Below, piece by piece: positions 11,179 to 20,966 of a DNA stretch of 64,000 nt. The DNA comes from Zhengitettix transpicula (Eukaryota > Arthropoda > Insecta > Orthoptera > Tetrigidae), in NCBI GenBank assembly GCA_037074705.1, contig CM073591.1:7625587-7689586 (forward strand). The letters run 5' to 3'. The notes under the pieces are model-generated. The model was not told where the DNA came from. It ran no database searches and was given only the letters and a program-made list of their open reading frames with translations. The translations under genes were made by a program, and so were the position numbers. Within the stretch, counting starts at the first letter, position 1, and every line of letters begins with the position of its first letter.

Positions 11179-11576
11179 CTGAATGTAATTTCAGGAAGAG
11201 GCTTTCCTGACGCCCTACATTCTAAAATAGCTTCTTGCGTTGTTGGTACAGAAATATTTTTCAGTTCGTGTATTTTTGGTCGCACAACCACTGTCAATCT
11301 GACAGTTTTATCTTTCACGCCAGCCTCGTTATTTGCTTCACACTTATAATCACCATCGTCTAAAGCTTCGACTGCAGGCGCTATGGTTAGGACACCAGTA
11401 TTAGGCTCCACTGAAAAACGGCCAGCACTAGACAGGTCTTTTGATGTGGAATCCTGAACCCACTTGAACTTGGGAGATGGTTTCCCAGAAGCTAGACACT
11501 GTATTGAAAAAGGTTCGCCTTCAATTGCTTCGACACTCTTAGGCATAGAGTCTAAAATTAGGGGCGGTGTATGGAC
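11179..11576 (-). CDS. Fas2: Fas2 exon d: Ig domain 3 and N-terminal half of Ig domain 4
   Basis: 398 nt, phase 0 at entry, two bases carried forward (AG, completed to an arginine by exon e). Acceptor TTTTTTCCAG, donor GTAAAT. It begins VHTPPLILD and carries a complete Ig3 with FSIQCLASGKPSP, FKWVQDS and ALDDGDYKCEANNEAG. The linker VVRPKIHELKNI is followed by AILECRASGKPLPEITFR, the first half of Ig4 with its first cysteine. The RPxIxEL linker and the PEITFR end are hallmark Fas2 positions. This is the longest exon in the window and gives the clearest family call. Confidence 0.95.
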
Positions 11577-12258
11577 CTGGAAAAAACATAACACACATTT
11601 GTTTGCTAGGAAGACAAATTACATCAATCAATTTATTGCAAATTAAATGTAGATAGCTATTTTGAAAAGTGTCATTCTGTTAATATAATTAACAAGTAAT
11701 ATTTTGTCCCCCAAAGTTAATGAATCCAAATAATTCAAAAGAATGTTTCTGATTTTGTTGGTACTTATAAAAAGTTTATACCACTCTACTACTTATTATA
11801 AGATCGGTTTGAATCAATATTGTTTCTTAAATTTAATAATTTCTCCCATACAAAAATTGAAAACATGTTGCTAATGAGGTTATTGATCATACCAATGCCT
11901 ATTATAGAAGAATTTAGCTTATACTATCTTGTACTATATTCTATTATTTATAATGGAATTCATAACGTCTATGCCAATAGTGACGAAATAAACAAAGCAA
12001 TTGATTTATAACTTATCTGTACTTCATATTATGAAATTGAAGTATTTAATGTTAATATTCTGTTACAATTAAATTATTGATAATAAATTGTTTTCTACAT
12101 TCAGTTTAAAAAGTTCCATAGTTTGTTAAAGACCTACGTTGAGGTAGAAACATAATGGGGATTTAATTGTTTTTTCTTATGGTCACATTTTCTCTGATTA
12201 ATTATTTATAACAACTGATAATTTATATATATAAGTGGATAAACACTTTCTCTCATAC
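11577..12258 (-). other. Fas2 intron
   Basis: Intron between exons c and d, 682 bp, phase 0. Nothing else seen. Confidence 0.85.
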
Positions 12259-12524
12259 CTCTACTTTAATTGGTCTTTCAGCCATTTCTCCAGTAGCAAC
12301 AACTATGGCCCTACAGACGTATATTCCGTCATCTTCCTCAGTTATATTCTGCACGAGCAATCCGTCTGTGTCCAACACATATCGACCCTTAGTTTCAATG
12401 ATGTCTCCGTTTCTCAACCAGTCCACAATAGGGGAAGGATTTGCGTAAACTTTGCACCTGATTTTGTAGTTTGAATTAATAGTAGGATTCTGTTCGGACG
12501 GTGCATCTTCCCAAGTAATAGCCA
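12259..12524 (-). CDS. Fas2: Fas2 exon c: Ig domain 2
   Basis: 266 nt with a CTGTTACAG acceptor and a GTATGA donor; it accepts one base from exon b and ends in phase 0. It encodes the whole of Ig2: VAITWEDAP, then NYKIRCKVYANPSP with the first cysteine, VDWLRNGD with the core tryptophan, an NIT glycosylation site, and EEDDGIYVCRAIVVATGE with the second cysteine, ending RPIKVEV. The ITWxDAP opening of Ig2 is typical of Fas2 orthologues. The domain is complete on one exon, whereas Ig1, Ig4 and Ig5 are split. Confidence 0.93.
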
Positions 12525-13497
12525 CTGTAACAGATGAAAATAAAAATTAAAACAATGTTTTCTTCAACTCACACATTTAAGCAGTTGTTGGTTTTTAAGA
12601 GCAGGTAATAGAATCTGATATTTATGGCCAAACAAATTCTTTCCTAATAAATACAGTGTAGTTTATAAACCATGCAAAAGTAGTTCAAAGGTCTGTACAC
12701 ATGGATTCAATTGAACTAAGAATTGTGATGTGAGGAAAATATAGCAAGTACTGTTTGAAAATTGAATGCGTAAGAAGGTTTACTAGAAGAGTTGATTTGT
12801 ATCAATGAAGAAAATTTACGATACTATCAAAATTAATCAAGTAAATGAAGTCGTGACTCAAATATAAAAATATTCAAGCCCCAAGGAAGGCAGCATAAGT
12901 TCAGCACCACAATATTCTTCACTTCTATCACATGAGAAATATAAGTGAAAGTTGAAATTTGTAGATCTATGTGATTACAATGACAGTCCCATTCATATTA
13001 AAAAACATGTCTTCATGAGTAATGGAAAGGAGTTGATTTTAGGTAATAATGTAGAAATCAAAGTAACGATGGAGAGAAAATGTTAATAAGAATTAGGATG
13101 CATCATAAAGAAATGTCAGAAGTCACGAGTGATCTTGTGTTTTGTTCAAACTGAACTTAGAAATATTTTGACAATGTTAACAAAAATATAAGGACATGGA
13201 AATAAGAATTACATTGAAAAAAATAGGCTTTTGAGTTTTGCCAATTGACAAGTGCAGCTGTGTCACTCTAGGCTCTTCTTCGCACCTGATGAAAGGGACA
13301 AGGATCCCAGAAACGTTGTGTGGTATTTATATAATCACTTTTTTGTCTGAATTGGCTACCTTTCTTATTCATTATTCAGGACTAAGATTTAATTAACAGC
13401 AAGGAATGGGATGAAACTATTTCTTGTGGGAGAGTGAAAACATCAGAAATAAGAAATATTATTTCCTAATGCTGTAAAAAAATATTCTTAATATTAC
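12525..13497 (-). other. Fas2 intron carrying a family D repeat
   Basis: Intron between exons b and c, 973 bp. Its repeat content is a family D copy at about 13240-13385; the rest is unremarkable AT-rich DNA. Confidence 0.8.
13240..13385 (+). repeat. Family D element with intact hammerhead-like boxes
   Basis: Contains CTGATGA (13286-13292), a GGGA/TCCC hairpin with loop CAAGGA, then GAAACG (13310-13315) and TTGTGTGG, followed by the family's TATTTATATAATCACTT block and a 3' ATTCATTATTCAGG. Best-preserved core of this family in the window; stem II has AA/A mismatches at its base. Confidence 0.55.
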
Positions 13498-13655
13498 CTA
13501 TAGTTTGCACGTGGACAGACTTGGTCAGTTTCCTTGTGTTGGAGTAAATGGCACTGCATGTATAGTCACCAGAGTCTGATTCCCTCAGTTCAGGGATCAT
13601 CATAGCCAACTTCCCACCTGGAATCGTAGTCGAGTATGCATGTGGCTTCGGTATC
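13498..13655 (-). CDS. Fas2: Fas2 exon b: C-terminal half of Ig domain 1
   Basis: 158 nt with a TTTTCAG acceptor and a GTAATA donor. One base completes the codon from exon a, 52 codons follow, and one base is passed on. The protein contains PGGKLAMMIPELRESDSG, then DYTCSAIYSNT, the Dx(G/A)xYxC signature holding the second Ig1 cysteine, and it ends KSVHVQTI. That C-terminal linker followed by exon c (VAITWEDAP) matches the Fas2 Ig1-Ig2 junction in order and spacing. In-frame stops lie just beyond the splice sites, which supports the boundaries. Confidence 0.9.
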
Positions 13656-15492
13656 CTGAAAATTTGAAGACATTGTCATTCAGCTGTAATCTTGCGTACA
13701 AAGACAGATACAAGGCATTTAAATTCAAAAAGTACTGGTTCGGCTTAGAGCTCTTCGTCCTTTGTCTCAGTTTCCTTTGAGACACACACACGTGGCAATA
13801 CTTTACAAAGACTCCTGTACATGAAAGTTCTTTGTCAACACATGTTTCGGGCATTCCAGTGTCTATGATAGATAAGATCAAAGCAGAGAGATAAAATACA
13901 AGTGCAAGAAGTTGAGGAAAGGAAAAAATGCTTCCACTATTTCAAACAGTAAACTCTCCATTAAATATCAGGGAAAGGGTTTAGAATCAGAAATCCAAGC
14001 ACTCCTTAACAAAATAAACGTACTAAATTCAGTCTATTTTAGAGAGTTTGCCATCGAGGCTCTTGGGAACTGACTGAAAGATCTTGGCAGACTGAGAAGT
14101 TTGAAGTAAAGACATGGCGCGGCCCTTCATTGCTTGGGATCTCTGGGTCACTAATCTATAGACCAGTTGTTACCATTCAGTTTAGAGCAGCAGCTCACAT
14201 TATCCCTGAAGGCAGAGGTTATAATATAAGGCATATATGTTTTGAGTGGGTACGTTTCCACTATTTGTTAAGAATTGAAATTAAGTGATAATAATGAAAT
14301 GATAGGTCATTTAATATGGGGAAACACAATAAACTACATCATATATGTGTTCAATAATATCGAACCAGCCAATATACAATAATCACAGGGTGTCATTAAC
14401 ACCAACACAACAACAATGAAAGAATTAAATTGTGTCGGCTGCAGAAATGGTTACACTGGTGGAAGAGAAGAACATAAAATTAAGACACGCCTGTAAGATG
14501 CATCCACAATTATTTTGCTGATTTGAGTTATTGCTGGATGAAGAGTTCTCGGGTTTCTTCAGAAGAGGATGGCAGTGTCAGCCATGGAAACATTGTGTGC
14601 AACAAAATAGATAACCTGAACGGAAACCTGAGAACTCTTCATCCAGCGCCTACGTCAGGGAAGCCTGTGCTCTGTCGAGTTATTGCTGTTGGTTATTGTG
14701 GTGGTGCCAGAAGTGACTTTTCAGGAGATGTTATGATGGGTTCGGAAATGTACGTCTCGATTTTGATTACTAGCGAGTCACAAGGTGAAGAGAATAACAT
14801 TCAGATACACAGTACGAGAGTCCGTACACTCACGAGGGCATAGACTTACTAGATTCAGCCTAGTCCTAGAGAGACAGCTATCTCGACATTTAGCATCATA
14901 ATGAATTTCTCTATTTCTATTTTCCCCTGCTCTCGCCCTGAACTATTTATTTCTTCATCGCTGTCGCCTTCTCTTTCATCGCTGTCACCTTCTCTTTCAT
15001 CGCACCAGCAGTCACTTTGCTGACCCTACGATACCCTTCCGCCTGCCTGGTCTGGTCAAGTCTGCACTTCCTCATTCTTTATTAACAGGTCATTCTCAAT
15101 ACCCTTGTAGTTAATCATTTTTCTGTATACATCACACAATATCTCCTTCCTGACTCCTCAAAAAAAAAAATCCAATTTCATTAACATTTCTTGTATCCTG
15201 ATATACCTAACCCTGTTGTCATACGTTTATCAACAAGAACATGCAGAGTATGATAATCAGACTCTTGGGCCACACAGAACTGAGGAACCATACTTAAAAA
15301 TGAGGCATAAAATCTTTTTACACTGGAAGACAATGGAACTAATAGGAATGTTGAGGACTCGTTGAATTTGTTTTGGAGAGAGATGTGTGGGGAAGTTCCA
15401 ATATGCCAGGCAAATCAGGATGGCGTGGTCTTCAATCGATGATAAGATTATCGCAGGGAAACCGCCTTAGCTTCAGCGGAAGCGAGACTCAC
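13656..15492 (-). other. Fas2 intron carrying a foldback
   Basis: Intron between exons a and b, 1837 bp. Contains the foldback at 14533-14647 and a repeated CATCGCTGTC(G/A)CCTTCTCTT unit near 14960-15000. No other gene seen. Confidence 0.8.
14533..14647 (+). repeat. Foldback element with hammerhead-like core
   Basis: Inverted arms 14533-14556 and 14624-14647 (24 bp each; left begins GCTGGATGAAGAGTTCTC). Between them the plus strand has CAGAAGA (14560-14566), GATGGC, loop AGTGTCA, GCCATG and GAAAC (14587-14591). Stem II is nearly the same as in the element at 1867-2011, so the two are related although the arms differ in sequence. Confidence 0.6.
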
Positions 15493-15670
15493 GAGTTCCT
15501 GTTCTGAGGCACGTCACGTCCCTCAGGGTCCGTCCACTTGAGGTCGGTGATGAGCGACTCCGCGTCGGCGTTGTGGCTGCAGGTGAGGAGGAACTGGCGC
15601 CCGATGGGCCTCGTCTGGTTCTCGCTCGTGGGGAAGATGGTCAGCTGCACCTCGGACTCTGCCAGGGTCC
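15493..15670 (-). CDS. Fas2: Fas2 exon a: N-terminal half of Ig domain 1
   Basis: 178 nt, bounded by a TTTCAG acceptor and a GTGAGT donor. It starts with two bases of a split codon and ends with two. The protein reads TLAESEVQLTIFP, then an N-glycosylation site (NQT), then FLLTCSHNADAE with the first Ig1 cysteine and DLKWTDPEG with the Ig tryptophan. In Fas2 this exon follows the signal-peptide exon, which I cannot find; the intron upstream may run past the right edge of the window. The exon is strikingly GC- and CpG-rich compared with the other nine, and its opposite and alternate frames are also open as a result. The split serine codon joins exactly to exon b. Confidence 0.9.
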
Positions 15671-16561
15671 CTGAAACGACAAACACACAACCTCGCTGAA
15701 ACGTGACATACAAAGATTACAGCAACGTGACGTAACAGCCCCACCTCACCTCGGTGCCGCAGACTGACACGACCGGGGCCGTCCGCCATTTTGTAATCTA
15801 CTCCTGCCAACGCTTCACGTCCCAAATCAGTGAATTAAAAATTGAAATATAATTACTAATAATGGATTTGTCAAAACAACTTCACGTTGTCAGTTGAAGG
15901 AAAGAATTTTTGGGCGAGTTACATTCAAGTTATAGAGGAAGTCAAGTGTGAGTCAGAGTCAGGAGCAGGAGAGAGATTTTAGCATTATCATTTTGCGCGG
16001 ACTGGAAACGGACGCAGGGCCGAGAGTAATCAGCTGGACAACAGTCGGTGGGAGTTTCATCGTGGAGGTCTGTCTGCCATCAAAGGAGTTCGAATTCGTC
16101 GTGAGGGTGACGCCGTCCACAGTGTGAGTGCAGCCTGTATGAAGTGAGTGTGTGGTCTAAGTCTATTTTATGAATCTTCTGATTTTATAAAATTACATTA
16201 AATTTGTATTAATTGTAAAAGTGTGGTAATAAATTATATATGTTTGTTTAAAATTTGAGTGGTTGTTATTTTAGTTATTACATTTAATTGCTACCACAAC
16301 GTGGGGCAAATTTCATTAATTTGAAATTTATTATTTTAATTATTACAATATATTGGTGATGTCGATTTTGAGTTTCACGTGAGGCTAGGGGGAACTGGCT
16401 GTGACGTCACGGGCCCAATGGCGAGCGTCTGGGCGCGTGACGTCACGTTCGTGGTACCGAACTCGTCCTCTTTTTGTTCTTCTTTAATAAATAATAATAA
16501 AGACAGTCTTGCCTGTTCCTTTCTTCAGGGTGCATAAAGTATGTAAAGACCAAGTGCAGTT
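15671..16561. other. Start of the long upstream intron; LTR scrap and CpG-rich segment
   Basis: After the exon a acceptor the sequence changes to mixed composition. 16200-16345 resembles an LTR 3' end followed by a decayed primer-binding site. 16395-16445 holds two TGACGTCA palindromes. No open frame is credible. Confidence 0.5.
16268..16345 (+). repeat. LTR end plus primer-binding-site remnant
   Basis: An AT-rich stretch ending TTATTACA is followed a few bases on by CCACAACGTGGGGC, matching the last part of a lysine-tRNA-type primer-binding site, and then by a second ATTATTACA before ATATAT. The same arrangement occurs at 33053-33185. Confidence 0.4.
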
Positions 16562-16646
16562 GTCTCTCTCTATCTATCTATATATATCACTCTCTCTCTA
16601 TCTCTCTCTCTATCTCTCTATCTATCGCTCTCTCTCTCTCTCTCTC
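16562..16646 (+). repeat. CT-rich simple repeat
   Basis: Degenerate (CT)n with interspersed CTAT units; explains the leucine/serine/tyrosine-rich frame here. Confidence 0.85.
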
Positions 16647-16647
16647 G

Positions 16648-16745
16648 GCCCTTACAATATTTTCCGCGCCTGGAGAAAGGAACAAGAGCTTCCAGACACG
16701 TTGTTGTGCGGTATTTTTCATATCGCCACTTCTTTTTTGTCTGAA
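16648..16745 (+). repeat. Family D element, degenerate
   Basis: Reads CTGGAGAAAGGAACAAG then ACACGTTGTTGTG and the CACTTCTTTTTTGTCTGAAT block, so both hammerhead boxes are mutated. Family A begins immediately after it. Confidence 0.5.
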
Positions 16746-17200
16746 TTTGTCAGAAGGTCTGCGAGGGATGTTCTCTCACAGGCAGAACCTTGTAGGAGAG
16801 ACACGAAGCGGCTACCTTTGGGGATGCCTCCTCCTCTCTCCGTTTTTGAACTAAGGTTCCCACAAGCCGAGGCCTGTTTTTGAGAGGCTGTATGTTCCGG
16901 CGGGGTCACAGACCTTGGGGCATGCGGGAAGAGTTGTTCGCTGTTCCCATTGGAACAGTCGGCCAGCTGCCTCCTAAACTGGTCGAGGGCACAGAGAAGC
17001 GAATGCAGCGTCCCCACAGCAAACCCCCTCTCCCGCCGCCATCCAGGGAAGGGCGTGGGACAAGTACCCCAATGCCCCCGACCTACCTGATGCAGGTTTT
17101 TCTAGGGTTTTCCCTGCATTTCTTTAGGCGAATGCTGGGTAGGATCCTTAAACTATAGCCCGGGGGCCCCTAGTTAACCCTTGGCTACTCTTAGACATGT
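16746..17200 (+). mobile_element. Family A element, joined to family C at its 3' side
   Basis: Long 5' part of family A up to the AACCCTTGGCTAC block, where it switches abruptly to TCTTAGACATGTTAATATTC, the beginning of family C. The same junction occurs at about 55908, so this is a composite that was copied as a unit. Confidence 0.65.
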
Positions 17201-17390
17201 TAATATTCTCTGCCCCACAGACAAGTGACGTCACTCAGCGCCATGACATCAGCCCCGTGTGTGCAGACAGCAACATGCGTGTATCTGCGGCCATTTTGAA
17301 TGGATTTTTTTTAAAAACCAGATCATACTTGGGAAGGAGAATTAAATACTCCACGACCTTTACTCCGTGACTGCATTACTTTTAGGGGAA
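17201..17390 (+). repeat. Family C fragment
   Basis: Starts with the GACAAGTGACGTCACT block and TCTGCGGCCATTTTGAAT, then breaks off near the CTCCGTGACT block. Followed directly by the 3' part of another family A copy. Confidence 0.6.
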
Positions 17391-17556
17391 TTGCCGGGTA
17401 GGATCCTTAAACCATACCCCGGGGGCCCCTAGTTAACCCTTGGCTACCTTCCTCTACCCTTCCGCATCCCCCCTTTCAAATCCCTTCCTATGCTATTAAA
17501 GGGGAGTTGCCACCATGTGGATTACCCTCGTGTAGCCTGTTGCCCTAAAAAAAAGT
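17391..17556 (+). mobile_element. Family A element, 3' part with A-tail
   Basis: From the GCCGGGTAGGATCCTTAAAC block to TGTTGCCCTAAAAAAAA. It completes the 3' end missing from the copy at 16746, with a family C fragment wedged between. Confidence 0.65.
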
Positions 17557-18051
17557 TCATCGTCTCCCAAGCTCCTTACGGCCGCTGTGGTAAAACATGG
17601 CCCAAGTGAGTAACTGTCAACAGATGAACAACGAAATTCACTAGCTTTTATTTACTAGTGCTGCCATCTTCACACGTTGAGGTTGGAAACTTTTGAGACC
17701 ACCCTCGTATATGTATATATATATATATGTGTGTGTATTTAGCGCCTAATTACGGATAGCTGAAACGTTGCCTCAGATTGCCTGATGGAAGAATGAAGCA
17801 GAAGAAGGAAAAGGTGGTGAACGCGTCGTCACTTGCGGGGACGTCCTCCTGAGAGTAATTACCACGGGGTATTTTTATTTTGACTTTAAAAGCATCAGCG
17901 GCGGCCGGGAGGGGGGTGAGGGACGTACATTACCGTCAGAGAAAGCAGAATTAAAGCCGCTTTCACCCGTGATAAAGCAGCGCCTCCAGGGACAGTCACG
18001 TTGTTAACGACGCCTTTCTTCCCAACAGGTGACTGCAGGTCACTCTATATA
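17557..18051. other. Non-repetitive CpG-containing intron DNA
   Basis: Contains a short TA/TG repeat near 17705-17735 and an ATTA- and CpG-rich stretch at 17850-17970. Nothing coding. Confidence 0.5.
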
Positions 18052-18220
18052 CAGTCGGCGCCACGGAAATGTAATATCGAGACCAACTGACCAACCTTCC
18101 TCGTCCAGCGGCGTTGCCAGATTCTGCAGCCCCCCTTCACTACCAGTTACCCGCATTATTCAACACAACATAGCCCGAAGTGTCCATGGCCTTGATATTA
18201 CCTTTCTGTGGCGCCGACTG
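18052..18220. mobile_element. MITE with 29-bp terminal inverted repeats and TA target site
   Basis: Terminal repeats 18052-18080 and 18192-18220 begin CAGTCGGCGCCAC and match at nearly every position. The element is flanked by TA on both sides (18050-18051 and 18221-18222). At 169 bp it has no coding capacity. CAGT-starting termini plus a TA duplication fit the pogo/Tigger side of the Tc1/mariner superfamily; the exact family is inferred. Confidence 0.7.
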
Positions 18221-18234
18221 TAAACTATACTGAT

Positions 18235-18650
18235 GCTACCCGAGTATACAGCATGGGAATGGAGCACCCTTAAGGGTGGGGGTGCGTCATAACTTGAATA
18301 CAACCGAGATTGGAGTCAAATCCAGCGTTATGGATGTCGCCGAGATTAATTGTGACATTCAACTTGTCATTTAACCCCCCTTCCCCCGGGGGTGGAAATT
18401 TTGAAACCTGCAAACACGGCCGATATTTGCGCCGAATGCATATTTTTCAGGATTAATTAGATTGATTGTATTTGTAATGACGCTTGTGTATAATTTCAAC
18501 GCATTTAGGCAGGGAAGAGGAGCACGCTTGGGGGGGTGGGGGTGGAGGGGCGTTACAGAAAAAAACCGTGCAAAAACAGCCGAGATTCGAGTCGAATCGG
18601 GGGTTAATGATATATGACTACCCGGGCAACGCTAGGGTTAAATGTTCATC
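18235..18650 (+). repeat. Family B, about one and a half units
   Basis: Shared blocks are GAGCACCCTTAAGGGTGGGG, GAGATTGGAGTC and GGATGTCGC, then CGGCCGATATTTGCG, repeated at about 270-290 bp spacing. Ends near CCCGGGCAACGCTAGGG. Confidence 0.55.
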
Positions 18651-19020
18651 ACAGTATATATATATATATATAAATGAAAGTGATGTATTCTCTGTGAGGT
18701 GAGGAGCGACTGTGAGACCCAGGTGGCAGCACAGGCGTTGAACTCTCGTCAGTTGTTGTGAAGCGTATCAGCGCCTTTGTGCCAGCTGCAGATGGATGCT
18801 GGTTGGCTATTCTATTTGTCCTTGTCTCCTCACGACGAGTATCGATTTCAGTCTCGCAACACTGGCCACTTCCTTCCTTCCCTTCACTTACTTCCGTCCT
18901 TCACAGACACGGCCAGAACCTCTTCCTCCCCACCCCACTTCACTGTCATTATTACTACCACCTGAAAGAACTGAGGCGGACGAGCGGTGACGGAAGTCAA
19001 CAATTTAATTTACGGGAAAC
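18651..19020. other. Unrecognised intron DNA
   Basis: Short TA repeat near 18655, then a C/T-rich stretch open in several frames (18758-18990). No splice context or recognised domain. Confidence 0.4.
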
Positions 19021-19029
19021 CTGCTTTGA

Positions 19030-19182
19030 GAGACACAATTGCACAGAAGGCAACGGTTGTGTCGCTGTAGGCACTTCTCAGCACCTGAAGAAAGGAACAA
19101 GGTTGTGTGGTCTTTATGTCATCTCTTCTTCTGCGTGTATTTGGTTATCTTTATTATTATTAATTTTTCTTAATCAGGTGTA
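19030..19182 (+). repeat. Family D element with internal deletion
   Basis: Has CTGAAGAAAGGAACAAGG followed directly by TTGTGTGG, so the second half of stem II and the GAAAC box are deleted. The 3' block (TTATTATTATTAATTTTTCT, then AATCAGG) is present. Confidence 0.5.
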
Positions 19183-19249
19183 AATTTTTCACTTCAACAC
19201 TGCTTAGCCTTCAAACTGTCTTTGTATTACAAGGAATTCATATAAATGA

Positions 19250-19780
19250 AGGGCGAGACGATTCCCTCGCAGGTGAATCTTCCCAGAGAGCTCTGGCGGG
19301 GGCTACATTTGGGGATGCCTTCTCCTTTCTCCGTTTTTGAACTAAGGTTCCCACAAGCCGAGGCCTGTTTTTGAGAGGCGCATGTTCCGGGGTCACAGAC
19401 ATTGAACATACGGTAAGAGTTGTCCACTATTCCCATTGGAACAGTCGGCCAGCTGCCTCCTTAACTAGTCGAGGCACGGAGAAGGGGAATGCTGCGTCCC
19501 CACAGCACACCCCTCTCCCGCCATCCAGGGAACGGCGTGGGACAAGTAGCGAAGAGCCCGACCTACCTGATGCAGGTTTTTGTAGGGTTTGTCCTGCATC
19601 ACTTTTAGGCGAATATCGGGGTAGGATCCTTAAAATATAGCCCGGGGGCCACTAGTTAACCCTTGGCTACCTTCCTCCACCATTCTGCATCCCCCCTTTC
19701 AAATCCCTTTCCTATGCTATAAGAGGGGAGTTGCCACCATGTGGATTACCCTCATGTAGCCTGTCTACACCCAAAAAAAA
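19250..19780 (+). mobile_element. Family A element, near full length
   Basis: Begins near the CCTCGCAGGTGAATC block and runs to CTGTCTACACCC plus an A-run. Variant 3' end as in the copy at 8575-9068. Confidence 0.7.
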
Positions 19781-19834
19781 ATCTGAGACGTTTCGTTTCT
19801 TTACACCGAGAAATACTGCTTGTTTTTAAAAAAT

Positions 19835-20268
19835 TTTTTAGGGTGACAGGCTGCATGAGGGTAATCCACAGGGTGGCAACTCCCCTTTAATAGCATAGGA
19901 AGGGATTTGAAAGGGGGGATTCGGAAGGGTAGACGAAGGCAGCCAAGGGTTAACTAGGGGCTCCCGGGCTATATTTTAAGGATCCTACCAGGCATTCGCC
20001 TAAAGAAATGCAGGGAAAACCCTAGAAAAACCTGCATCAGGTAGGTCGGGCATTGGGTACTTGTCCCACGCCCTTCCCTGGATGGCGGCGGGAGAGGAGT
20101 TTGCTGTGGGGACGCAGAATTCCCTTCTCCGTGCCTCGACCAGTTTAGGAGGCAGCTGCCCGACTATTCCAATGGGAACAGAGGACAACTCTTACCGTAT
20201 GCCCCCAAGGTCTGTGACCCCGGGTATATGCAACCTATCAGGACAGGCCTCGGCTTGTGGGAACCTTA
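19835..20268 (-). mobile_element. Family A element, inverted relative to its neighbour
   Basis: Minus-strand copy only ~55 bp after the previous plus-strand copy, so the two form a large tail-to-tail inverted repeat across 19250-20268. 5'-truncated at the GGGAACCTTA block. Confidence 0.7.
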
Positions 20269-20966
20269 TTCTTTCCTTTGATATTTATAAATCCTTGTAA
20301 ACAACAACTGCGGGATACACTGCAGACATTGTGTTGAAGTCTGTTAGGTTGGGAAAGGCGGGTTTAATAAGTTGTCTCCTGCCATTGGAAAACCGTTGTT
20401 TCACCTCGCCGTGAAGTAGACAGCGACGTCAATAGACGAGTCCTTTAATTTTAATTAAACTACGGGGGGCAGAAAATGAAATTCCCATTTAATTTGTGCC
20501 GTAAACAACGATGCAAAAAAGGGGGAGAGAAAAAAAAATGGTAGAGTTGCGGATTTGTCGTGTTAACCTGCGGGATTATCGATTTCGCTGGTCGCAACTA
20601 GCAATAAATTATCTACGCCCCGCTGTCACCCTCGGAATTGAACGTTCATCCGAATAGAGAGATTGGGCGTCGCCCGGGCCCGAACCTCGCTCAGGCCAAG
20701 CAGAAGCCAGTGCCCTCAGCTCCTCTGCTCGCTGCGGACTTCACCACAGTTACAACGAACAACGGACACGTAACCAACGTCGACGCGATTTGTCCTTTTT
20801 ATCGACACAGCCTTCTTTAACCAAGTCACAACTTATCTCCATTTATTGCATCCAACCGAAGCCAGGTTACAGTCTGCTTTCAATTAATAAAACAATTAAT
20901 TACCTTATGGAGGCACTTCAAGTTTAATTAAGCATTTTAATATAGGAGACAACTTCCCCCCCCCTC
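20269..20966. other. Non-repetitive intron DNA with ATTA/CpG clusters
   Basis: Contains clusters of TTAATTAA and TAATT motifs beside CpG-rich stretches (20440-20660). Open frames here are short and lack splice context. Could be regulatory; unproven. Confidence 0.4.

Larger units (their letters stand above)
4076..15670 (-). other. Fas2: Partial Fas2 (NCAM-type adhesion molecule) locus, ten exons
   Basis: Ten minus-strand exons join in phase to give 2142 nt of open reading frame with five Ig domains and two FnIII domains. Fas2 is a homophilic neural cell-adhesion molecule of the NCAM family that acts at the plasma membrane in axon fasciculation and growth; that role is family knowledge. Every intron boundary seen is AG/GT, and each split codon restores a sensible residue (for example R at the exon d/e join, D at h/i, A at g/h). 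Missing from the window are the signal peptide exon, which must precede 15670 on the minus strand, and the juxtamembrane, transmembrane or GPI and cytoplasmic exons, expected below 4076. The paired cysteines of all five Ig domains are present. The gene looks intact, not a pseudogene. Confidence 0.93.

Noticed and set aside
15523..15825. 100-codon arginine-rich frame over the Ig1 exon
   Set aside because: It is a shadow frame of the GC-rich Fas2 exon and crosses its acceptor site.
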